Source: Gemmatimonadota bacterium
Lineage (GTDB): Bacteria > Gemmatimonadota > Gemmatimonadetes > Gemmatimonadales > GWC2-71-9
Assembly (NCBI GenBank): GCA_003220855.1
Contig: QHTP01000308.1
Location: 1-5,371 of the forward strand
Direction of reading: 5' to 3'
Length of the DNA: 5,371 bases
Both the position numbers and the translations under genes were made by a program. Shown piece after piece: positions 1 to 5,371 of the stretch. The stretch's first letter is position 1. Every line of letters starts with the position of its first letter. The notes beneath the pieces were generated by a model. It saw nothing but the letters and a program-made list of their open reading frames with translations, did not search any database and was not told where the DNA came from.

Positions 1-1121
1 TGGGCGGCCGCACGCGCGCGGCGCACCTCGTCGAGCCGCGCCAGCTCCGCCTCCGAGCGTGGCGCCAGGCGCTCCCACTGGGTCCACTGGTCCAGGGCCT
101 CGGCGAACCGACCCGTCGCGACGAGCGCGTAGCCGAGCAGCCGGTATGCCGCGACGCCCAGGGGATCGAGCCGCAGCGCGCGACGCAGTTCTTCCACGGC
201 GTCCGGACCCCGTCCTGCCGCGAGCGCGATGCGACCGAGCAGCAGGTGCACGGCGGGATCGTGCGGATGCACGCCGGCGGCCTGTTCGGCCACGCCGCGC
301 GCCTCCTCCATGTCGCGCCGCGCCAGCGCGTCTTCGGCGCGCGCGACCAGCTCCGCCAGATCGGCGGCGAGCGTGGTCCGCTCGCGTTTGGTTGTGCCGG
401 GGTCCGCGAGCACGACGACGCCCGCGCTCTCGAGTCCGAACAACGTCTTCGCCACCTCGAAGTCGGAGCGGCCCAGCGCGGAGGCGATCGCGCGCACATC
501 GCGTTGGCCGTCGATGGCCGCCAGCATCTCCCACTCGGGCGGCAGTAGATCGAGGTCCCCGGCATCGCCCTCCTGCGGTGGGGCGAGCGCCGGCACGACG
601 CCCAGGTGCGGGATCCGACTCTCGATCCGCGACCACTCGTCGATGCGCCGGGCGCCCTCCATCAGGAGGGCCTCGGTGGGAATGCGAACCGTCGCCTCCG
701 TCGGCACGTCGCTGAGCGCGCCTTCGGTGAAGGAGAAGTAGCCCTCCCGCCAGCTCATCATTTCGAACACGACTTCCTCGATCTGGAAGCGCACCTGGCG
801 CTCGAGCTCGCGCGGGGTGATGGCGCCGAGCGAGACGAGGATCTCGCCCAGCCGGCGCTTGTCGCCCTGCCGCTCCTGCATGTCGCGCGCGCGCTCCAGG
901 TCGGCGTCGGTGATCTTACCCGTACGCAAGAGCAGCGCGCCGAGCGGATGCGGATTCGAGCGGATCTCGGCGAAGATGATCGTGCCGCCCTCGAAGGACA
1001 CTGTGCCCGCGTTGTGACGCAACTCCGAGGTGACGCGCAGCGCGCCCGTCTTCCGGCTCAGATCGAGCAGCTGGAACACGTCGTGGATGCCGAGCTCGCG
1101 AAGCGGTCCCTCGATCGCCAT
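1..1121 (-). CDS. DUF4388-type protein with MshEN-like repeat, winged-helix-like segment and TPRs (3' end outside window)
   Basis: This open frame starts at the ATG that shares its A with the preceding TGA (TGATG) and stays open for 373 codons to the left edge; its C-terminus is missing. The N-terminus (about 1-55) matches the DUF4388 pattern: LRELGIHDVFQLLDLSRKTG, then a strand-rich G-VSFEGGTIIFAE. Residues 59-113 form two 24-residue repeats like those of MshEN/GspE N-terminal domains. A segment at 115-134 (VVFEMMSWREGYFSFTEG) is typical of the part that follows in such proteins. Residues about 193-240 (PPEWEMLAAIDG, then DVRAIASALG and FEVAKTLFGLESAG) look like a winged-helix-type region often seen behind DUF4388. 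TPR-like helices follow from about 253 (HLLLGRIALAAG, AYRLLGYALVATG). There is no membrane segment or signal peptide. The biochemical role of DUF4388 is not established; a signalling adaptor linked to the upstream cheA/cheC is inferred. There is no clear ribosome binding site, so coupling to the TPR gene is likely. Confidence 0.9.
   Translation of the reverse strand, partial: MAIEGPLRELGIHDVFQLLDLSRKTGALRVTSELRHNAGTVSFEGGTIIFAEIRSNPHPLGALLLRTGKITDADLERARDMQERQGDKRRLGEILVSLGAITPRELERQVRFQIEEVVFEMMSWREGYFSFTEGALSDVPTEATVRIPTEALLMEGARRIDEWSRIESRIPHLGVVPALAPPQEGDAGDLDLLPPEWEMLAAIDGQRDVRAIASALGRSDFEVAKTLFGLESAGVVVLADPGTTKRERTTLAADLAELVARAEDALARRDMEEARGVAEQAAGVHPHDPAVHLLLGRIALAAGRGPDAVEELRRALRLDPLGVAAYRLLGYALVATGRFAEALDQWTQWERLAPRSEAELARLDEVRRARAAA
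60..365 (-). other. TPR-like region of the DUF4388 protein
   Basis: Residues about 253-354 contain helical pairs with TPR spacing: ARAEDALARRDMEEARGVAE (261-280), VHLLLGRIALAAGRGPDAVE (291-310) and AAYRLLGYALVATGRFAEAL (324-343), each followed by a P-containing turn such as RLDP or RLAP. More repeats may continue past the left edge. Confidence 0.7.
402..545 (-). other. Winged-helix-like segment of the DUF4388 protein
   Basis: Residues about 193-240 have the layout of a small helix-turn-helix/winged-helix unit: an opening helix ending in IDGQRDV, a helix AIASALGRS, a second helix FEVAKTLFGLESAG, and a strand VVVLA. Such units often follow DUF4388 and may serve in protein contact as well as DNA binding. 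The identification rests on pattern only. Confidence 0.45.
783..947 (-). other. Tandem MshEN-like 24-residue motifs in the DUF4388 protein
   Basis: Residues 59-82 and 90-113 are two repeats with seven residues between them. Each follows the pattern xLGxxLLxxGxIxxxxLxxxxxxQ. The second, RLGEILVSLGAITPRELERQ followed by VRFQ, has the Arg-Leu-Gly opening, Gly at position 10, Leu at position 17 and Gln at position 24 known from c-di-GMP-binding MshEN domains. The first has Pro (59) instead of the opening Arg, and Arg (79) where Leu is usual at position 21. In the published MshEN domain the spacer is five residues. Confidence 0.65.
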
Positions 1122-3820
1122 CAGGCCGCGTCCGAGTCGAAGATGTGCTGGAGGTCGAGCGCGGTGCGGGCGTGCACGCGCGCCCGCTGCGCGAACGGGC
1201 CGCCGGGATCGATGCGCGTCACCTTCTCCCACGCTTCCACCGCTTCGGCGTAGCGGTGCAGCCGCGCGAGCACGACGCCCAGCTGGAACAGCGCCTCCAC
1301 CTGCTCGGGGTCGAACTTCAGGGCCCGCCGGAACGCTTCGAGGGCCTGCGCGTCGCGCTTGTCGTCCAGCAGCGCCCGTCCCAGCAGCAGCAGCGCCGGC
1401 AGGTCGTAGGGGTCCTGCTCGAGCATCTCCGCGAGCCGCACCACGGCCTGGCGCAGCTGCCCCGCGCGCCGCAGCAGGTCGGCCAGCGCGAGCGCCGCCT
1501 CGTGGAAGGTGGGGAGCGCATCGAGCGCCCGCTCGTACGCCTGCTGCGCGGCGCTCCAGTCTTCTCTCTCTTCGTGCAACCGGCCGAGGTCCACGCACAC
1601 CTGCACGTAGCCCGGGTCGAGCTCGAGCGCCGCGCGGTACGCGGCGAGCGCTCCCTGCTTGTCGCCGACCTTCATCGCCACGTCACCCTGGAGCTTGTGC
1701 AGGTCGGCGCGTCCCGGCGCCCGGGTCTGCGCCTGCTGCAGCGCCGTGAGCGCCCCGGCCGCGTCGCCCGCGGCTGCCCGTCCCCGCGCGACGGCCACCA
1801 GCGCGTCCACGTGGTCGGGGGCGAGCAGGAGCAGCTCCTCCGCCAGCGCGTGCGCCTCCTCGGCGCGGCGGCCGCCGAGGGCGAACAACGCCTTCACCTC
1901 GCCGAGGCGCGCTGCGACGCGGTCGGTCTCGAGCGCGCGCGCCTCGCGGTAGCGCTCCAGCGCCTCGCCGTGCAAACCCCGCTTCGCGAAGATGTCCCCG
2001 AGGAGCACGGCCGCATCGGCGCGGCTGGCGCCCCGCTGCACCGCGCGCACCGCCTCCGCCGCTGCGACGTCCATCAACCCCTTGCTCACGTAGTCGCGCG
2101 CCAGTGCCAGCGGGTCTTCGGCTGCCTTCCCCGCCGCCGGCTCGGGGGCGGCGGCCGGCGCGAGCTCCTGGAAGATGTTGTCCAGCAGCCGTTGATCGAA
2201 ATTGAAGTCCTCGCCGATCGTCTCGGCCGTCACGTCCGCCGAAATCTCGGGGGCGATCCCGATCGTGGTCTTCTCGTATTGGAGGTCGATCGTGAGCGCG
2301 AATTTCTGCGAGACGTAGTACGGATCGAGCTCCAGGGCGCGCTTGGTGGCACGGAGCGCGCCGTCGAAGTCGCCGAGGTTCGACAGGGTGAAGCTCAGGT
2401 TGTAGTGCGCGCCCGCGTGCGCGGGGTCCGCTTCCACCGCCCGCACGAACGCGTTGCGCGCGTCCGGAAAGCGTTTTAGCTCCACCAGCACCAGCCCGAC
2501 GCCGTTCCAGGCCGCGGCGGAGGCGGGCTCGCCCGACAGCACCTGGCGGTACGCCTCGAGCGCCAGCTGGAAGCGGCGCAGCTGGTAGAGGAGCAACGCC
2601 AGGTTGAGGCGCGCCGCGCTGAACGCCCCCTGCAGCCGCAGGGCTGTCCGAAACGACTCTACGCCCGCGTCGGACGCGGTCTTGTGCGCCTGCACCACAC
2701 CGAGGTTGTTCCAGGCGAGCGCGTAGTTCGCATCCACCTCCACCGCCTGCTGGTAGGAGGCCAGCGCGTCGTCGGTGCGGCCCGCCTGGTGCAGCACGAC
2801 CCCGCGCTCGTTCCACAGCTTGGGTGAGTCCGGGACCTCGCGCAGCAGCGTATCGTACAGCTCGAGCGCCGCCGCGAAGTCGTGCTTCAGGAGATGCACC
2901 TCCGCCATCGCCTGCAGCGTCAGCCGCCGGTCCTCACCGCGCTCCAGCGCCAGCCGGTACTCCCGCAGCGCCTCGTTGTAGTAGCCCTTCTGCCGGAAGG
3001 CGAGCCCGAGGTTGTAGTGCGCCAGCTCGTTCCCTTCCACCACCTGCGGCTCGGGCGCCAGGCGCTGGCGCCGCTCCTGGCTCTTGCGCTCCGCATTGTA
3101 GCGCTCGAGCGAGAGGTTAGTCTGGGCGCGCGCCAGGGGTGGATTGAGCTGGATCGCGCGCTTCGAGGACGCCCGGGCGTCCTGATGCCGACCCAGATCG
3201 CCCAGGACGAAGGCCATCAGGTAGTGGGCGTTGGCGTTGTCGGGGTTCAGCGCCACCGCTCGCTCCAGCGCTCCGAGCGCCTCGGCGTTCAGGCCACGAT
3301 TGTAATAGATCTCGCCCAGATAGAAGTGCACGACGCTCGACTCGGGCTCGAGCTCGACGGCGCGCAGGAACCACTCCGTCGACGCTTCCGGCCGCCCGCG
3401 GTTCTTTTCCGCAAGCCCGAGCTGGATGATGGCGGCCACGTCCGTGGGGCGGTGCGCCAGCAGCTGCTCGAACTCGCCGACCGCGTCCTCATGGGCACCG
3501 AGGATCGCGTAGGCGCGGCCCAGCTCCCAGCGCGCGTCGCGGTCGTCGGGGGCGCTGCGCAGCCGCTCCCGCAGGTGGGCCACGCGCTGGTCGTAGTAGC
3601 CCGTGTCGTGATAGGCGATCTCGAGGTTGCGCTGCGCGACCTGCATCTTCGGGTCGAGCTCGAGCGCGCGGGTGAACTCGGCGATCGCGTCCTCGACCAG
3701 TCCCTTCTGGTAATAGAGGACGCCGAGGTTGTTGTGCGCCCCGGCGTCCGAGGGGTCGATCCGGCGGGCGAAGGATCGGAGGACGGCGAGGTCGCGTTCC
3801 GAGAGCGCCGGCGCCGTCAC
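1121..3820 (-). CDS. Large tetratricopeptide-repeat (TPR) scaffold protein
   Basis: This complete 899-residue soluble protein consists almost entirely of TPR units (34-residue helical hairpins that bind proteins). I count roughly 22 units in three blocks: about residues 27-229, 266-501 and 572-873. Clear examples are AHNNLGVLYYQKG (28-40), AHYNLGLAFRQKG (267-279), AWNNLGVVQAH (369-379), AHYNLSFTLSNLG (471-483) and ALFQLGVVLARL (843-854), commonly followed by an A-LELDP-type ending. The blocks are separated by a charged linker (about 230-264) and a longer non-TPR segment (about 502-570). There is no signal peptide, membrane segment or catalytic domain, so a cytoplasmic scaffold role is inferred and the partner is unknown. 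The GTG start follows the cheC stop by three bases with no obvious Shine-Dalgarno sequence, so translation is probably coupled to cheC; the repeats begin about 27 residues later, so the start is plausible but not proven. It could alternatively be annotated as a general TPR protein unrelated to chemotaxis. Confidence 0.93.
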   Translation of the reverse strand: MTAPALSERDLAVLRSFARRIDPSDAGAHNNLGVLYYQKGLVEDAIAEFTRALELDPKMQVAQRNLEIAYHDTGYYDQRVAHLRERLRSAPDDRDARWELGRAYAILGAHEDAVGEFEQLLAHRPTDVAAIIQLGLAEKNRGRPEASTEWFLRAVELEPESSVVHFYLGEIYYNRGLNAEALGALERAVALNPDNANAHYLMAFVLGDLGRHQDARASSKRAIQLNPPLARAQTNLSLERYNAERKSQERRQRLAPEPQVVEGNELAHYNLGLAFRQKGYYNEALREYRLALERGEDRRLTLQAMAEVHLLKHDFAAALELYDTLLREVPDSPKLWNERGVVLHQAGRTDDALASYQQAVEVDANYALAWNNLGVVQAHKTASDAGVESFRTALRLQGAFSAARLNLALLLYQLRRFQLALEAYRQVLSGEPASAAAWNGVGLVLVELKRFPDARNAFVRAVEADPAHAGAHYNLSFTLSNLGDFDGALRATKRALELDPYYVSQKFALTIDLQYEKTTIGIAPEISADVTAETIGEDFNFDQRLLDNIFQELAPAAAPEPAAGKAAEDPLALARDYVSKGLMDVAAAEAVRAVQRGASRADAAVLLGDIFAKRGLHGEALERYREARALETDRVAARLGEVKALFALGGRRAEEAHALAEELLLLAPDHVDALVAVARGRAAAGDAAGALTALQQAQTRAPGRADLHKLQGDVAMKVGDKQGALAAYRAALELDPGYVQVCVDLGRLHEEREDWSAAQQAYERALDALPTFHEAALALADLLRRAGQLRQAVVRLAEMLEQDPYDLPALLLLGRALLDDKRDAQALEAFRRALKFDPEQVEALFQLGVVLARLHRYAEAVEAWEKVTRIDPGGPFAQRARVHARTALDLQHIFDSDAA
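2111..2317 (-). other. Non-TPR central segment of the TPR protein
   Basis: This stretch encodes residues about 502-570, between the second and third TPR blocks. It begins with an alternating, strand-like stretch (around KFALTIDLQYEKTTIGI, 506-522), then an acidic part (SADVTAETIGED), a short amphipathic element DFNFDQRLLDNIFQEL (538-553), and ends in an Ala/Pro-rich tether (554-569). It does not fit the TPR consensus. A docking motif or a hinge between two solenoids is possible; I do not recognise the family. Confidence 0.6.
3029..3133 (-). other. Charged linker between TPR blocks 1 and 2
   Basis: Residues about 230-264 of the TPR protein form a highly charged, probably helical stretch rich in Arg, Glu and Gln (around ERKSQERRQR, 244-253), then a Pro/Glu/Val turn before the next TPR block opens at about 266. 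It probably continues the solenoid as a long helix or acts as a hinge. Confidence 0.5.
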
Positions 3821-3823
3821 GGG

Positions 3824-4441
3824 TCAGCTCAGGCGGATGGCGTCAAAAATGGCCTTGAGCGACGCCAGATCGGGAAGCAGCAGGAAGTGGCCCCGCAGCT
3901 CCTCGGCCGACTCGATGGAGAACTCGGTCTCGACGCAGAACACGAAGTCGCGCTCGTGTCCGAAGTTGAGGTAGGTGGTGGTGAGCACCGCGGCCGACAG
4001 GTCCACCACGAGGCTCGGCACCGAGGGCAGGAGCAGCATGCCCAAGAAGTCCGACAGGGCGTTCATGTAGGCGCCCGAGAGAATGTTGCCGGTCTCCTTG
4101 AGGCACGACTGCTCGAGCGCGTCGAACGCCGCCGTCGTGCCGATTGGACGGCGCAGCAGCATGTCGCACAACCGCCGCCCCACCGCCTCGGGGAACAAGA
4201 GCAGGGTCCGCCCGGTCAGGTCCCCCAGCATGTGCATGAGCACCGCGGCGACCACCTCCTGGGCGTGGCCCAGCAGGTCGGGCACCTCCTCCAGCCGCGC
4301 GATGTTGATCTGCGGCACGCTGATCATGATGCGGCGGTTCGTGAGCTGCGACAACGCCGTGGCGGCGTGCCCCGCCCCGATGTTGGCCACCTCGCGCAGC
4401 GCGTCGATCTGCAGCTCCTTCAGATCCCGCACGTCCTCCAT
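3824..4441 (-). CDS. cheC: CheC-type CheY-P phosphatase
   Basis: This complete 205-residue protein belongs to the CheC/CheX/FliY phosphatase family, which hydrolyses phosphorylated CheY in the cytoplasm. CheC proteins typically have about 200 residues. Both family active-site motifs of the form [D/S]xxxExxN are present: D13-E17-N20 in the first half, followed by the glycine-rich IGAGHAATALS, and S112-E116-N119 in the second half, followed by ILSGAYMNAL. Having both pseudo-symmetric sites favours CheC over CheX, which has one, and the lack of a SpoA-like C-terminal domain argues against FliY. The sequence opens with LKELQIDALREVANIGAGHA, a classic CheC start, which with the strong ribosome binding site fixes the ATG. 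In other bacteria CheC is stimulated by CheD; no cheD is visible here. The gene lies directly after cheA, and its stop is three bases before the next gene, so it is very probably in one transcript with both. Confidence 0.94.
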   Translation of the reverse strand: MEDVRDLKELQIDALREVANIGAGHAATALSQLTNRRIMISVPQINIARLEEVPDLLGHAQEVVAAVLMHMLGDLTGRTLLLFPEAVGRRLCDMLLRRPIGTTAAFDALEQSCLKETGNILSGAYMNALSDFLGMLLLPSVPSLVVDLSAAVLTTTYLNFGHERDFVFCVETEFSIESAEELRGHFLLLPDLASLKAIFDAIRLS

Positions 4442-4445
4442 GCCG

Positions 4446-4454
4446 CCTCTCCCT
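4446..4454 (-). promoter_or_regulatory. Ribosome binding site of cheC
   Basis: Read on the minus strand, the purine run AGGGAGAGG sits four bases before the ATG of cheC, within the 22-base gap after the cheA stop. It is the only convincing Shine-Dalgarno sequence at any gene junction here and supports the ATG at 4441 as the cheC start. The two downstream genes lack one. Confidence 0.75.
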
Positions 4455-4463
4455 TCCGTGAGC

Positions 4464-5371
4464 CTAGACGAGCCCGCCGGCGTCGAGAATCAACGCCGGG
4501 ATCCCGTCGCCCATGATGGTCGCTCCGCTGAACACCGGGAGCGTACCCTGCGGCGGGTCGAAGCCCTTCACGACGATCTCCTGCTGGCCCAGCATCCCGT
4601 CCACGACGATGCCGCTGCGGCGCTCGCCCATCTCGAGCACGATGATCGGGCAGCGCCGCGGGGCGTCCCCGCTCACACCCAGCATGCGCCGCAGGTGCAC
4701 GAGCGGGACCACCCGATCGTGCAATACGATGGCTTCGCGCCCCTCCACGAGGGTGGTCGGCTGCACCCCGAATTCCACCGTCTCCGCCACGTACGTCAGC
4801 GGCAGCGCGTAGCGCTCCCGGCCCACTCCGGCGATCAGCGCCCGTACGATCGCCAGCGTCACCGGCAGTCGCAGCACGAAGCTCGTCCCCTTCCCCGCCT
4901 CCGTACGTATGTCGATCGAGCCGCCCAGCGCGCGGATGCGCGTCACAGCCACGTCGATCCCCACCCCCCGCCCCGATACGCTGGTCACGGCGTCCGCGGT
5001 CGAGAACCCGGGCCGCGCCAGGACTCGCAGCAGCTGGTCGTCCGATAGCGCCTCCGCGTGGGGATCGACCAGCCCCTCGCGTTGCGCCCGCTCCAGGATC
5101 CGGGCGCGGTCGATGCCACGCCCGTCATCGCTCACGCTGATCGCGACGCTCGCCCGCTCGCGCACCGCCGTCAGGACGATCTCGCCCTCGGGCGGCTTGC
5201 CGCGGCGGCGCCGCTCGGCCGGCGTCTCGATGCCGTGGTCCACCGCGTTGCGGAGCAGGTGCAGCAACGGATCCCCCAGCTCGTCGAGGATCGCCCGATC
5301 GAGCTCGATCTCCTTCCCCTCCACGCGGAACGCCACCTGCTTGTCCAGCTCGCGCGCCAGATCGCGCACCA
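4464..5371 (-). CDS. cheA: CheA chemotaxis sensor histidine kinase, C-terminal half (5' end outside window)
   Basis: This is the 3' part of a CheA kinase, which autophosphorylates on a histidine in its P1 domain and passes the phosphate to CheY/CheB at cytoplasmic receptor arrays. About 300 residues are visible, numbered here from the GTG codon at 5369. The HATPase (P4) domain shows the N box HLLRNAVDHG (37-46), the G1 box DDGRGID (81-87), the F-box PGFST (120-124), the G2 box GRGVG (133-137) and GKGTSF (159-164), so all ATP-binding boxes look intact. A CheW-like P5 domain follows (about 176-301) and ends the protein; there is no fused receiver domain. The P1, P2 and P3 domains should lie beyond the right edge, since full CheA proteins usually have 600-700 or more residues. 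The reading frame is open to the edge, and the GTG at 5369 aligns with the conserved VRDLARE stretch inside CheA, so it is an internal valine and not a start. The stop is TAG, 22 bases before cheC. A small oddity is VDGMLGQ (256-262), where many CheA proteins have VDELLGQ. Confidence 0.96.
   Translation of the reverse strand, partial: VRDLARELDKQVAFRVEGKEIELDRAILDELGDPLLHLLRNAVDHGIETPAERRRRGKPPEGEIVLTAVRERASVAISVSDDGRGIDRARILERAQREGLVDPHAEALSDDQLLRVLARPGFSTADAVTSVSGRGVGIDVAVTRIRALGGSIDIRTEAGKGTSFVLRLPVTLAIVRALIAGVGRERYALPLTYVAETVEFGVQPTTLVEGREAIVLHDRVVPLVHLRRMLGVSGDAPRRCPIIVLEMGERRSGIVVDGMLGQQEIVVKGFDPPQGTLPVFSGATIMGDGIPALILDAGGLV

Noticed and set aside
59..1253. Several overlapping plus-strand open frames opposite the DUF4388 gene
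   Set aside because: The minus-strand frame over this stretch is continuous for 373 codons with recognisable DUF4388, MshEN-like and TPR patterns; the plus-strand translations are Arg/Ala/Pro-rich shadows.
1145..2479. Plus-strand open frame (444 codons) opposite the TPR gene
   Set aside because: It is an antisense shadow of a clear TPR-coding sequence, with low-complexity Arg/Leu/Val/Glu composition and no family pattern.
1683..2816. Minus-strand frame (377 codons) in another register of the TPR gene
   Set aside because: It is Gly/Arg/Ala-rich without any domain and is an out-of-frame reading of the TPR gene, which has consistent TPR residues throughout.
1613..3667. An 18-base identical stretch at 1613-1630 and 3650-3667
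   Set aside because: Both copies encode the same TPR ending (LELDP) in the same gene; similarity at protein level plus codon bias explains them, so I do not call a mobile or regulatory repeat.
4442..4463. Possible promoter or terminator between cheA and cheC
   Set aside because: The gap is only 22 bases, holds the cheC ribosome binding site, and shows no stem followed by a T run and no room for -35/-10 boxes.
2882..4516. Long plus-strand open frame (544 codons) opposite cheC and the TPR gene
   Set aside because: It lies antisense to two well-supported genes, its translation is rich in Arg, Gln, Val and His with no recognisable domain, and long antisense frames are expected in GC-rich coding DNA.
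5367..5369. GTG as a start codon for a short kinase
   Set aside because: It falls inside the conserved VRDLARE region of CheA just before the N box, and the frame is still open at the window edge, so it is an internal valine of a truncated gene.

Overview
This is a GC-rich, gene-dense bacterial window. All four genes lie on the minus strand and are read from the right edge to the left edge as one apparent operon. The order of transcription is a CheA chemotaxis histidine kinase (3' half only), a complete CheC-type CheY-P phosphatase, a complete 899-residue TPR protein, and a DUF4388-type protein cut by the left edge. The gene content (CheA and CheC beside DUF4388 and long TPR proteins) together with the high GC suggests a Gemmatimonadota-, Myxococcota- or deltaproteobacteria-like organism. 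That is inference from context, not a phylogenetic result.

Region by region: 4464-5371 encodes the ATPase domain and the CheW-like domain of CheA, ending in TAG. After 22 bases that hold a good ribosome binding site comes cheC (3824-4441). Three bases after its stop, a GTG opens the TPR gene (1121-3820). The TGA of the TPR gene shares its A with the ATG of the last gene (1-1121, TGATG). No stretch over 25 bases is non-coding. I see no internal promoter, terminator, RNA gene, mobile element or CRISPR array. Both window edges cut through genes.

How the genes may work together: CheA autophosphorylates in a receptor array and passes the phosphate to response regulators encoded outside this window. 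CheC, with both catalytic motifs intact, would remove phosphate from CheY-P and so set adaptation or signal termination. The two downstream proteins are not classical chemotaxis components. One is a long superhelical scaffold of about 22 TPR units, split by two linkers. The other joins an N-terminal DUF4388-like domain, a tandem motif resembling the c-di-GMP-binding MshEN fold, a winged-helix-like segment and TPRs. Their tight translational coupling to cheC suggests that they belong to the same signalling pathway, perhaps linking a Che output to surface motility or to c-di-GMP. This linkage is the most interesting hypothesis in the window.
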